A DNA stretch of 64,000 nucleotides, from the NCBI GenBank assembly GCA_017311185.1, contig JAESUZ010001068.1, forward strand, positions 79,349-143,348, read 5' to 3'. Under the pieces are notes generated by a model, which ran no database searches, had not been told where the DNA came from, and was given only the letters and a program-made list of their open reading frames with translations. The first letter of the stretch is position 1; the number at the start of each line of letters is the position of its first letter. Below, piece after piece: positions 20,761 to 31,849 of the stretch. The stretch is from Proteles cristata cristata (lineage: Eukaryota; Chordata; Mammalia; Carnivora; Hyaenidae). The position numbers and the translations under genes were made by a program.

Positions 20761-23599
20761 TAAGCCTTGGAGCTCCTTGGGGGAAAGGGGCCGCATAAAT
20801 CCTGGGAACAGCTTCCTTTCCACCAGCCCGTGTTCGGAAAGCCCTACCTCGTGCGTGAGCACCTGTGGGCTGGCAAAGGCCTTTTTTTTTCCTTTACCAA
20901 GAGATGAATTCAGGTAACAGCACACCTTGGGAGACGAACGAGTTGCTTCTGAGCAGCTGTGTGGGGCTCCCCGATTCCTACGGCCCCAGAAAGATGCGCC
21001 GGCCCCTGCGTCGGCACACGATCGCTCCAGATTTGCACGCGGTTTGGTTGTAAGGTCTGTGAGTCCGAGACAGGCTGGGTGAAGGGGCTCATAGAGGTGA
21101 GGGCTGCTGTGGACACACACGAGAGTAGGAAGAGAAAGCTGGGGGCGCAGGAGTCGGGAACCGAAACAGACCGAGAGCCAGCAGAGCCCGGCATCTGAGC
21201 GAGGCGTCCGCGAGGGGCAAGGCCGCCATCTGCTTTCGGTGGGTCAGGGGTGTGGGCAGCAGCCCCGTAAACTCTAGAGACGAGGTGTGTCTGCAGAGCT
21301 AGGGTTCTGTAGCCTTTAAGCCTTGAAATTGCTCTTTTAAACATTTTTGGACGGAAACATCTCTTGAAATACACTGCAGTCACGCTACCACGCTGGAGGA
21401 TGAGCCAGGCTCCCCTGGGGTGCGGGGGGCACACGGCGGGGTGCACTCTGGCGTGGCCAGCTCGTGCACGGCCAGGTGGTGGTCTTGTCTGAGCAGCAGC
21501 CCCACCCCCCGGCCCCTGGCCAAAGTGCCCGACGGGGCCCGTGCCCCTTCCGGGGTGGCACTGGGGGCTTGCACTCTTCTGTGGAGGGCGATGGGTGATG
21601 CAGTGCGTCCTTTGCAAGATCCACCATAAAAAAGCCCCGCCGAGAAGTCTCCCCGGGGGAGAGGGGGTCCGATGGGGACGATCAGAATGTCCTGGACTGC
21701 AGAGCTGCCCTCCGGGTTCCCGGTGAAACAGAGAGGCTGCTGGGTCCTCCTCTCGGTCTCTCAAGGGCACAGGCACACGGGGCTGAGGGCAGGGCTGTTG
21801 GAAGAATCAGGCCCCGGAGATGGGGGGCTAATTCCTCACGGGTGGGTGGCAGCCACAGGCAGGATAACAGAGCAGGAACGGGGCCGCCTGGCCACCCACC
21901 CAGCTGTGCAGCACTGGGGACACATGGTGACAGGCAGGCCAGAGTCTTGCGTCAGGGACAGGGGACCCTCCGAGCACGTGCCGCCGTCTGCCCGCTCGCC
22001 GTGGATCCCCGCTCGTCTCGTCTTTGATCTGGAGAGAACAACAGAAACTCCTCGAGATTTGGCCAAGAATGAAACGAGCTAATCCACCGCAACCTCTTAG
22101 CCTGCAGTCTGGCACAAAGAACTACATAAATATTAACCAATATTAATGTGCTTCTTGCTAGGTTTACGTAGGAGACAAGTGTGAAATAAACAAGAGCGTG
22201 AGGAAACCCATACGGTCACGGGCAAGGGCGCAGGGAGAGAGGGTGCGAAGGACCCCTGCGCTTGCCCCCCGCCGTCCCCACGTCCACGCCCCCCACGGCC
22301 GGGTCCTCTCCTCCACGCACCCTGGCCGGTTCTCCCCGCGGCAGGCAGCGTCCATCCTTCTCCACGGGGCGGGAGGACCCGCACCAGACCTGCCCCGGAA
22401 ATGATCAGCCCCCCATGCGGGCCGCTGGAGCCTGGAGAGATGGGCGCTACAGTGATCACACGCCCTCCGTCCAGGGAGCCCGTGGGGGCTGCTGGCCCTC
22501 GGGGTCTCAGTGCGACTTGGGGGTGGAGACCCAGCCGAAGAACAGAAGTCCTTGGCCTTTCCCCCCAAGTCCACGGTGGGGGCACCCCCTGGGAAGTCAG
22601 CCGAGGCGGCTGCAGGGGCGCCAGGACCCTGTGGCCTTGGCAGGGCTGTGCCTGAACGGTGCACTTGCAGGAGCCCCAGGGGGAAAGTGGGGCGGAGGAT
22701 GGAGGCGGGGGGTGGGGCTGCAGGAACACAGCACACCCCTGAGCGCCCACGGGGGGTCTCCAGCATGTCCTGAGACCTCGGGGTGCTGAGGGGGCCCTGC
22801 AGCCGGCGTGCGCTCAGCCCGTGTCCTGCTTCTCAGCATCTTACGGCTCCAGTCCCAGCCCGCGGGCAGGGGTCCGGGACGCTGGGGCTCAGCGAGAGGG
22901 GTGCCTGCACACCACGCTAGGGGCTCAGCGCACATTCGTGGGGGAGGGAGGTCTGGAGACCCCTCAGGGCTGCACTGTCAGGCGCCCGGGGCTCACGGGA
23001 CACCGTGCTCACCCCCAGGAACCAGCACGGACGGTCTCAGGGCCCCCGGGCCCCAGTCTGGGAGGTGCAGGGCGGGACCAGCCCTCATCCCAGCGGGGGG
23101 CACAGGTGGTCTGGGGTCTGGGCAGCAGAACAGCCCTGGTGGGTGTTGAACGATGCTGAGATGTCAATCGGCAGGACTTTAGAAGTGACAGGGGCAAAAT
23201 GGCTTCATTCCCAGGCCGGCCTGACCCTGCAAGGGGCCGCCGACGGGCTCCCTAATCATCACCCTCACCCTGGCTGGGTGGCCCACCCACCCCTCCCTCC
23301 AGCTGCCTCGCAGCCCATTGTCCTGTCTCAGTGGAGAACCTCGCTCCTTAGAAGATCAGAAGAGCTTGCTCCGCGACTCGGGTCTCGTTAGCTGACACGA
23401 GTCTCCCCATCGGCCCGCCTGCCCTGCATCTCGTTCCTGCGTTTGAAATGTCTGCGCAAAGTTCCCTTCCTTTGTCCACCACCAGCCGATTCTTCCCAAG
23501 TTCCTTCCTCTCGGGCAAGAAAGTACGGAGGGGGGCTCCTCTGGTCTCACTGAGTGACATCCCAGGAGGCTCCCTGTGATCAAGTGCACTTTAAAAAGC
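20761..23599. other. GC-rich interval, no gene identified
   Basis: About 2.8 kb of GC-rich DNA with overlapping open frames up to 288 codons on the minus strand (20910-21776) that show no recognisable domain. A short AT-richer stretch at 22060-22190 (catcataaatattaaccaat-like) interrupts it. Nothing else was recognised. Confidence 0.4.
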
Positions 23600-23720
23600 T
23601 CTTAATGAGCACCTACTGTGTGCCAACCTCAGGGCCTGGGGATACAGAGCTGGGTAATTATCGGAAGGACGTTCCTTCAGAGATTCGAAGTCTCCTGGGA
23701 AGCAGACTCGGAGAACAGAA
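23600..23720 (+). mobile_element. L2 fragment
   Basis: It reads ctcttaatgagcacctactg tgtgccaacc, then cctggggatacagagctggg, an L2 3'-region pattern. Short and diverged. Confidence 0.55.
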
Positions 23721-23859
23721 GGGAGAGTCTCCGAGGACGGAGGTGTAGTTCCCGGAGTCGCCGTAACCAAGGAGGGAAAAGTGGGGGCTGGGACCCACGG
23801 GCCTCTATTGTTCCCCAGCTCTGGAGGCCAGAGGTCGACGGCAAGGTGTGTTTCTATCC

Positions 23860-24035
23860 CCTGAAAGGACACAGTCGCTGGATTTAGGGCCCTGAGCCAG
23901 CGTGAGCTTCGTTACGTCTGCAAAGGTCTTGTTCCAAATAAGGTCATATTTGAAAGGTCTTGTTCCAAATAAGGTCATATTTGTGGGTTCTGGATGGACA
24001 TACTTTTTGGGGGGACTGGAATTCACCCCCCTTCA
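23860..24035 (-). mobile_element. MLT1-like MaLR LTR fragment with internal duplication
   Basis: On the + strand it reads ctggatttagggccctgagc, gttacgtctgcaaaggtctt, ccaaataaggtcatatttg, tgggttctggatggacatac, then gggggactggaattcacccc. This is antisense to the 5' half of MLT1-type LTRs. A 31-bp block is exactly duplicated in tandem at 23922-23952 and 23953-23983. Confidence 0.7.
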
Positions 24036-24849
24036 GCTGTGGAGTAAGTAGGGGTGAGTCCTGGGTACAGAAGAGCCAGCGCGGAGGGTAGGTCCCCTGT
24101 GCCCTGGGAGTGGGGAGGAACGGGAGAGCCCAAGCCAAAATTATTACCCTGTTGCCTTAGCTTTTGGTGCTTGGCACCCACTCTGCCTGTTTCAGGGCTG
24201 GACTGTCAGCCTCTCTGTCCCTCATTTCTTCGAGAACGAGAGCACCTCCTTTAGCTGCGCAGAACCCCAGCCGCACATCCCCTAATGGCAAAATCCCATT
24301 TCCTAATGAAGCAAGTCTGCACCAGCCTCGTGAACCCACTGCTTGGGATGAGCCTGCGAAGGCAATAAATGCAGATGAGGATTCAGCGGGTCTCCAGCTC
24401 CTGATTTGCTGGAAGGTCGGGAAGATTCACTTTCTTTTGACCCTTTTAATGGAGCCCAGTGAATGACAGAGGGATGGCGTGTGGGGCTCCACATCTCTGG
24501 ACAGGTGCATCGGGCCCCAGAGGGACGCATGCAGAAATGCTGACATGAGATGGACGCCCGGCTGGACACGGGCCATACAAACGGCAGAGGCCCAGGGTGG
24601 GAGCCTCCCCTTCCCCCACCTTCCCCTCTGGCCACCCTGAAGCAGGAGCAGAGCTGCCCTGCGGAGGGAGGAGGTGCCCGGGTGGGCAGGGCACAGGAAA
24701 CATGGCTGCCCAGCAGCTCATGTCCCCCCTGCTCTCTGGGCAAGGCCCTCTCCCCTTCCCACCCTCCTCGAGCAGTGGGTCAAGGACCCCTTCTCTGCCC
24801 CTGCTGCACACAGAACTTGTTTCCCAGATTTTGAGCTATTGATTCAAGG

Positions 24850-24912
24850 CCAGAGGGTGGGCCCTGCGTGGCTGGCACACAGTAGGCGCTCAGCAAGTGC
24901 TTGTGGAATGAG
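24850..24912 (+). mobile_element. MIR/L2 tail fragment
   Basis: Contains ggctggcacacagtaggcgc tcagcaagtgcttg, the usual 3' tail of MIR or L2 elements. Too short to separate the two. Confidence 0.6.
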
Positions 24913-26394
24913 GATCACACTGTTGCAGGGGCTGCCTTCCCTCCCCCATCAGTAAACTGCCTTTGAAGGACAAATGCGAAGTCAGGGATGTGCGGGCAGG
25001 GCTGTCAGGGCAGTAAATGGTCCCTTGTGTGGCCCAGGAGGAAGGGACCCCGGCAGCGGTGGGGCAGGCAGCAGGGCCCTGGGCTCCCAGCGAAGAGGGC
25101 ACCCTTCTCCCTGGTGCCCTCAAGGGTGAGTCCAGCCAGGACCCCCCTTTCCCTGCCGTCCTCGCTTCTCCAGCCAGTCCTGAGGCCCTGGGTCAGGGGC
25201 GTCCACGCAGGCTGGCGCGGGCTTCGGAGGCCTGAGAAGGGCTGACGGTGAGCAGAGCCAGCAGCACTGGGCCGGCCGTCAGGGGTCCTGAGGCAGAGCC
25301 CTGCGTGGCGGCTGCACCCCTGTGCTGTGCGGGGAGCCCCCGAGCTGCGCCCCCTCGTTCCCTGATGGCCATGGGCGGCGGGCGGCCGACCTGCTCCACC
25401 GTCTGGGGAGACAATCCCTCCGCTCTGGCAAAAAGTAGGACACATTCTAACAGAAGACAGTCATTTCCGTCCACGGCTCAGGGACGCCCCACCGGCCAAG
25501 CGGGTCCCCATCAGGATTTCCTTTCGCCATTTGCTGGCCCTTTCCTGTGAGGTGGTTGTTGCTGCGCTCAGCTTGAGAGAGAAGGAGGGTTTCGAGGGGA
25601 GCAAAGGGCAAGGCGTAGGCAGGTTGGGACCCCGACGGCTCCAGCCGCCTCCCTCCTGCGGCCGCCTGCCCTGCTCGCCCCCCCTCGCTCCCTCGGCCTG
25701 ATCCCGTGGGCAGGTGACCTTGCCAGCCCTCCGAGGAGTGGGCAGCGGGGGGACACGTGCCCCCACACCTCCTCCAGGCTGGCAGACTGAGCCAAGAGCA
25801 GACCCGGCTCTCGTTTTCCGTTTGTCTTCTGTCTTTTTTTCATATTAGAGAAAACTTGTCACATCTCTCGCACGTTGTCACCGAAGCCTCATTACTCTGA
25901 AATGTCACTTCACTTAGGAACATCATTATGCACAAACATATGCCTCAAATGACAGGGACTGCAGAAAATTTGAAAAGATGTGATTTTTTTCCCAAAGCTG
26001 CATTTTCGTGGGGACCGAGTCAACATTTTGACATCCAAGAGAGACGAGGGTGCGGACAGGCGTCTTGGAAATCTCCTCCCAGACGTCATCTGGGTATTTT
26101 GGGCCCGGCGAGTTGTTCCCGGGCCGGCAGACGGGGGCGGGTCACCGACAGGGAGCAGTTCCCGCAGATGCTGCCCGCTGGGCGCGAGGTCCAGCCACAC
26201 TGGCGGTGGGACGACCCCTCACACCACGCAAACAGCTGTGTTCTCTGCAGGGAGAAAAGGTGTGCAGCCTTGGGATGACTTGCTTTCCAGGCCAGGAATT
26301 ACGTTCTCGTGTTAGGGGCGGCGCTGAGGGTGGAGGAGGACCCAGAGCGGGGGTCTTCAATCAACCACACTGGTTTTGGAAATAGCTGATATAG

Positions 26395-26490
26395 TTATTT
26401 GATCGCTGACTCATTCCATGGACAACTATTGAACAGCTAGTGTATGCAGTATGCTACAGGCTTGACTGGAAAATAAATAACAGGGGCACG
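26395..26490 (+). mobile_element. L2-like fragment
   Basis: Reads ggacaactattgaacagcta gtgtatgcag, then gactggaaaataaataacag, in the order of the L2 3' region. Very diverged. Confidence 0.4.
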
Positions 26491-27601
26491 TGGTCTGTGG
26501 CTGCCCGTGGCATGAGGGCCACTTGGCCCAGAGGCGCCCAGGACACTGGAGAGGCCAGATGACACTAGCCCCAGGTGGTGAAGTCCACACTCCACCTGTG
26601 GGCCAGGAGCTGGGGATTCAGATCACTCAGTACTGAGCAGGGAGCACAGAGGGTCCCCTGAGTCCATGTCAGCAGGAACAGGAGGCAGATGGCATGGTGG
26701 GGAGAGCGCGGCACTCAGGGCCACCCAGGCTGTCACGTGAGAACTCGCCAGGCCCCTGGTTCGAGCTGCTGTTCTGTGGCCGGGGTCAGGGGTGGGGGAG
26801 GGGGGAGCTGTGCTCTACGGGGTCTGCCCAAGTCTAAGCCCCCTTGAGCGCCTGGTACCTGGGAGCCCAGGACTGAGCTGCCGTGTCCACTATTGACAGC
26901 TTCCTGCCCAGGACGTGAGAGGCTGCACTCAACATGGTTGAGTGGCCAATGAATGGCGATTAAGAGTCACAAAAATGAATGAGTGTACGTAAAAGGAGCT
27001 GAGCTGAGTGAGCCAGGGGAGGCGGGTGGGTGGGAAAGCAGCAGGGAAGGGGTCTAAGAGCAGGGACCGGGCCACGCACTGGGGCCCCAACAGGCCCTTC
27101 TCCGAGGGGAACGAGAGCCTCGCCACGGCCAGGCTCCCACGCCCGTCTGGGGACAAAGCCCAGTTCAGCAGCTCCGTGCAGTGCCGCTTGGAAACAGTCT
27201 TTTTGTTTTCCAATTTTCTGAGCCATTATTACAACATAAGCTGAAACACAAACTTGCACTCGTTAAGAGAGTGTATCTTTTCACATATGGAATTTATAGA
27301 GTCAATTAACCGTTATTTCATTTGTGATCTTAATCATCCCAATGGGCAGTGAAATGTAGGTCAGCGTCCATCTGCACCTAAACTGCGAAGTCCGCCTCTC
27401 TGTCCAGCAGCTCGGGTGACAGCTTCTGTCCAGTTTGTGTGGAAGACAGATAAATCAGGACACTTCTTTATATGCCCAATAGTTGCTATTAAGTGTTTTC
27501 TGTAGGGAGTTTATGTATTTCCATTTGGCTGCTTTAAAACTAATTTTTCTAAAATTAAAGCTTGTTTGTAGGACATTCCAGATAAGAGGCATATGTTTTC
27601 T

Positions 27602-27806
27602 TTTTTAATGTTTATTTATTTATGACAGAGAGAACACACACTACTAGAGATGGGACAGAGTGAGAGGGAGACACAGAATCTGAAGCAGGATCCAGGCTCT
27701 GAGATGTCAGCACAGAGCCCGATGCAGGGCTTGAACCCACGAACCGTGAGACCGTGACCTGAGCCGAAGTTGGATGCTTAATCGACTGAGCCCTCCAGGT
27801 GCCCCA
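27602..27806 (-). mobile_element. Felid tRNA-type SINE
   Basis: Antisense copy from the tail tttttaatgtttatttattt to gccctccaggtgcccc. The duplication is aagaggcatatgttttct at 27584-27601 and aagaggaatatgttttct at 27807-27824 (one mismatch). The CT-rich arm is partly replaced (gagaacacacactactagag). Confidence 0.95.
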
Positions 27807-27944
27807 AAGAGGAATATGTTTTCTTACTTCCTGTAGCTGACTCTGCTTGGTAGATGGTGAGGGATGAAGATGAAACCCCTTTGAAACCTTGTTCATCAAT
27901 TCAGAACGTGACCCCGGCTGGGGAGCTGGGGGGGTGGGGAGGGA

Positions 27945-28050
27945 AGTGTCACATGTGCTCCAGGAAACGGAGACACAGAGCCGCTCAAAGTCACCCGCGT
28001 CACATCGCCAGGCAGTGGCACCGTCTGGATCAGGCCCTGGACCCTGGTCC
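27945..28050 (-). mobile_element. MIR fragment, antisense
   Basis: Contains aggaaacggagacacagagc, cgctcaaagtcacccgcgtc and cagtggcaccgtctggatca. This is the reverse complement of the MIR core ('cctcagtttcc' to 'gggttcgaatccc' region). Diverged. Confidence 0.6.
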
Positions 28051-28059
28051 CGCTGGGAT

Positions 28060-28135
28060 GGCTCATTTTATGTGTGAACTTGACAGGGCGCCCGGATATT
28101 TGACTCCTCATTCTTCTGGGCGTGTCTGACAGAAG
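28060..28135 (+). mobile_element. 5' fragment of the LTR-like family seen at 2.6 kb
   Basis: Contains cattttatgtgtgaacttga, cagggcgcccggatatttga and tcttctgggcgtgtctgaca, matching the start of the family annotated at 2584-3400. The matching 3' end may be the fragment at 29545-29715. Confidence 0.55.
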
Positions 28136-28680
28136 CCGTGGTCACAGCAAGTGAGCACCGCTCACCTGGTTCAAGCTCTTCAACACAAGTCACGTCGCTT
28201 GTCCCAAACACGGGAAGGGACACAGCCCGTCTCTGTTTCCACCACCACTGCCTCCTGCGGTTTCCGTCTTAAACATGCTATGGATGTATTTATGCACATC
28301 AATCAGGCTGAGTTTGCTGGGCCCCACTTTTAGGTCACCAGGTCTTCTGCTGTATTGGGGACCTAATAGCACACCTTTTTTTCTCCAGGTCATGCGGAAA
28401 TAAGACACTTTAAATTTCTCATATGCCAGGTTTTCTCCGACACACACGGAGATGGAGATGTCTTCGTGGGATAGAATGCAGTTTGGAGACAGGCCACCAG
28501 AATGGTGAATTTACCCTTCATTTTAGGTGGTGCAATCGTCTTGGGAAGATACGTTAAGAAGCCCCAAGGGGAGACTTTTGGTCTCTTCTCTCGGTGCATC
28601 TGGCATGACCTGGTGGATACCCACGTGCATGAATCAGGGAAATCCAGGTCGGCTACCCGATAGAGCAGAGCATGAATTTT
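28136..28680. other. Unassigned interval
   Basis: About 545 bp with no repeat or gene recognised; composition is average. It includes a T run at 28376-28383. Confidence 0.35.
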
Positions 28681-28967
28681 AAATCATTGTTGGTTATTTT
28701 TTGAGGAACCTCCACACTGTTTTCCAGAGGAGCTGCACCAGTTTACATTCCCACCAGCAGTGCAGGAGGTGCCCGTTTCTCCACATCCTCGCCAGCATCT
28801 ACGGTCCTCTGATTTGCTCATTTTAACCACTCTGACCGGCGTGAGGTGGTATCTCAGTGTGGTTTTGATTTGATGGGTGTGGAGGAGGGCACTGTGGGGA
28901 TGAGCACTGGGTGTTATATGGAAACCAATTTGACAATAGACTATTAAAAAAATCATTGTTGGTTATT
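28681..28967 (+). mobile_element. Twin-primed (5'-inverted) L1 with perfect 18-bp TSD
   Basis: The duplication aaatcattgttggttatt is identical at 28681-28698 and 28950-28967. Between the copies, 28699 to about 28868 is L1 ORF2 3' sequence in inverted (minus) orientation (ggaacctccacactgttttc, ttacattcccaccagcagtg, tgaggtggtatctcagtgtg). From about 28869 to 28949 is L1 3' UTR in plus orientation (gatgagcactgggtgttata, ggaaaccaatttgacaatag) with a very short A-tail. This is the structure left by twin priming during target-primed reverse transcription. It has no coding capacity. Confidence 0.93.
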
Positions 28968-29224
28968 CAAAGACTGTACAGTCAACTGTATATGCATGTG
29001 CACTTCGGTTTTGTTTCAGAACACAGTACATCTGACCTTTTTCAAAGCATGAAAATCCTTTAAGCTGGACCTCACTTGGAAATTTACTCCCAGAGCTTTT
29101 CCCCAAAGGTTGAAAAAGGTTTATGAATTTGTCATGGAGGGGAGCAGTTTTTATTTGGCTTTCAAACGAACACAGAGATTCCCAAATTCTTGCGATATAT
29201 ATGCCACACAAAGGCTATTTTCCT

Positions 29225-29490
29225 AATATATTAAGAGTTTCTACAAATGAATAAGACTGACCCACAATAGAAAAAAAAAATGGGCCAAAAAGTAAAATAT
29301 GTATAGTTCTCAAAAAAGGAAAAAATAAAGGGATCTTATAAAAATGAGGTGTTCAGTTTCACCAGAGCAAGAGAAACAATATTTTAAATGATAATGCAGC
29401 TTCAGCTCCACCGACAAACTGGCAAAGATCAAAAAGCTTGATGACATATCTGAATTGGTAAGGATGCAGAAAAGCAGGCACTTGTATAAT
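29225..29490 (+). mobile_element. Old L1M fragment (ORF2 3' part)
   Basis: Sense blocks in L1M order: aaaaatgggccaaaaagtaa, then ccgacaaactggcaaagatc, aaaaagcttgatgacatatc, then ggtaaggatgcagaaaagca ggcacttgtata. Frames are broken. Confidence 0.65.
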
Positions 29491-29544
29491 AAATAAAATA
29501 AAAAAAGAACAAAGACCCAGAATACGAGTGCATTCGTTCCCACT

Positions 29545-29715
29545 GACCGACTGGTGTGAGCAGGTCTTCACCTCAGGGACTGAAGCCACACCCCAGCCGG
29601 CCAGCGTGCAGATGGCGCCTCCTGGCACCTCTCAGCCTCTGTAACCGTGTGAGCCAATTCCCTGTATTACCTCCTGTCGGCTCTGTTCCTCTGAAGACCC
29701 CTAAGACACCTTCAG
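29545..29715 (+). mobile_element. 3' end of an old LTR-like repeat
   Basis: Contains cagcgtgcagatggcgcctc, ctctcagcctctgtaaccgt gtgagccaattccc, then gctctgttcctctgaagacc, the 3' end of the same family as 2584-3400. It may be the other half of the fragment at 28060, split by later insertions. Confidence 0.55.
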
Positions 29716-30949
29716 AGCCCATGGCCTTACTCAACACAGGAAAAATCCTTAGTACGAAGCAGGTGTCCATCACACCTTGCTGATGGATGGCGCATCCAGT
29801 CCGTGGGTGACTTGCCTCAGAATGACTCCCCGGTGACATCAGGCTTGACCTGAGAGTGCAGACTTCCTCTGCACATGGCTGTTTCTGCTCTGCCGGGGCC
29901 CCCAAACAACTGGACCATATCCTTGAGACATTACCATTCACAACTTCTTTTTGCTTTTTAGCCATCACTCTTTCGGCCTCATGCAATGCAAGCGTGGCTC
30001 CACGGCGCAACAAAAATGCAAGAGAAAGAAAGCTTTGCGGTGTCCAGTGAGACGGGGTCACAAGGACCATGCATCCCAGGGGTAGGGTCCTTCAGGTGCA
30101 CGCCAGTGTGGACGGAGCCCTATCCTCCATCAGCAGCTGGGGTCCCCATAGCGGCCAAATCACTGGAGGGCTGACCAGTACCCTTGTCCTGAAGAAGCAT
30201 GTTTTCCACCGAGTGAGACTAATTCAGTCACCGGAGGCTTCTTCCTTTCTGTGTTCCGGCCCCTTCCTACCATCATCCAAGAACTCTTTGTATCTGAGGA
30301 CGTGGCAGACATGGCGGGGTAAGTGGATGGCCTCAGACGCTGCCCCGTGACCGCCCCGATGCTTACCTGCCGTCTGTTGGGGCAGCGCCCCTTGGGACGG
30401 TCCACCCTGGGTTTGGCAAGGCACCTGCTCTCCCAGCCATGCCGAACTACCTCTAGATCGTGGGTCACCATAATTCTAGACCCCTGGCACTTAAGCAGAA
30501 GCACGCAGAGAGTAACCAAATCCCATCTAAAACTGCCCGACCGGGTCTGCTCTCGCTCTGCCGGAGGAAGGACTTGTTCCCTGCAAATGAGTCTGTGAAG
30601 AGGACTTTATTGGAACAGATGTTTCTATGTCATCTGACAAAAGCTGCCAGCAGCCTCCTGGCACAATTCTTCACAAACACAAGCATCCCTCTTACATGAA
30701 AGCAGAGAAAAACAGCTTGTAACTTTGCTTTACTTTGTGAAAGTTCCCGGGTAAAGTGACTGCAGGATTAGCATCTGGAAACCCAGGCATCCAGTGGACA
30801 AGTTCTGAATTTCAAAGGGGCCTATCATGCCAGGCAGGGGACATGAAAGTGCTGGGGATTGCCAACACTGATGGGAAGCCAAATTCGGTGCCAAGGGCCT
30901 TGTTTAAATCACCGCCCGTGTGTACATCAGAGCCAGGCTGTATCCGGGT
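29716..30949. other. Unassigned interval, no gene seen
   Basis: About 1.2 kb of average composition. Open frames to 165 codons (minus strand, 29573-30070) overlap the LTR-like 3' end and show no domain. No repeat recognised in the remainder. Confidence 0.4.
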
Positions 30950-31140
30950 GCCATCTGGCAAAACGCGGAGATCATGGATTCTAATCCCAGTCCTCCTACT
31001 CAAAAGCTTTAGCATAATTTCGGGCTTGTTACTTAACCTCCCCGGGGCCTAATTTTCTCATTTCTGAGGGGGCCACAATACTTGTACCAAAGATCGCATC
31101 TGCCTTATGTGACAAAGTAAGTCATTTCAGTCACTGAATG
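30950..31140 (+). mobile_element. MIR element
   Basis: Contains gattctaatcccagtcctcc, gggcttgttacttaacctcc, ccggggcctaattttctcat, then gaggg...tacttgtacc. These are in MIR order (tRNA-like head with a 'gaatcccagctc' block, the core 'gttacttaacctctc', then 'ctcatctg'). Confidence 0.75.
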
Positions 31141-31849
31141 CGAAACGCAAAGTAAAGTCATATTTGTAAAAGCATTTCATACACCCTGAAATGTGGCGTA
31201 GCTTTCAGATGCCGCCTTCCCTTCTTGGACAGTTGTGCCTCAGTCTACCACGCAGCAGGCAAATAACAAATGCCAGCCACTGTGCTGAACAAAGATCCTG
31301 TGTGAGCAGGCCCCTGGCACGCACCTTCAATATAGGGGCGGGAAGGGACTTACAAGTTACCAGCTCGTTACAAGACCAAAATCATCCTGAAAGATGTGTG
31401 CGCTAATGCCAGGGGGGGTCAGACAGTGGATTAAGGAATTCAGGTGTGCTTTTCCAGAGCTGAATCGAGAAACAACTTCAGACGGCACCGGCTGTAAAAT
31501 AATCAGGCTGGGTGAATCCATGCTTCAAGCCAAACAAGCAAATGGCCTCATAAAGAGACTTGTCTGAAAGGTTTGGTCTGTCTAGGGGACCTAGAGAGAA
31601 CAGGAGCTCCTTCCGGAGAAATGTTTGTATCAGGCAGTTCATCCCACCGTGTGTCCATAATACACAAGCCCAGAAGTTATGTGTTTTCAATCAGAGGCTG
31701 GCACAGCAAGTGTGGGAGGTACGGGGAGGGGAGGGCTGATCTACACGACCTTGACTACTCTTGGATTAATCAATGCGCTGGATTTTTAAGCAGCAACTGA
31801 GGAACTAAAAAGTCAAACACAGCTTTTGGGACTCTTAAGTGGCCAGGAG
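31141..31849. other. Unassigned interval
   Basis: About 700 bp of single-copy-looking DNA before the long L1M element. No repeat or gene was recognised. Confidence 0.35.

Larger units (their letters stand above)
24036..27583. other. GC-rich to mixed interval, no gene identified
   Basis: About 3.5 kb with few repeats: a MIR/L2 tail at 24850-24912 and an L2 fragment at 26395-26490. A donor-like aagggtgagt occurs at 25123 without a paired acceptor that I can defend. AT-richer single-copy DNA at 24290-24470 and 27190-27560 could be conserved non-coding sequence. No gene is supported. Confidence 0.4.

Noticed and set aside
19184..21776. GC-rich frames of 243-288 codons
   Set aside because: Frames on both strands overlap, as expected in stop-poor GC-rich DNA; no domain and no splice support.
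25110..25140. Good donor-like site aagggtgagt
   Set aside because: A single site with no matching acceptor or domain; expected by chance in this length of sequence.
28060..29715. One LTR-like element split by the twin-primed L1 and an L1M piece
   Set aside because: The two end fragments fit, but the 1.4 kb between them is too long and mostly unmatched to claim a single element.
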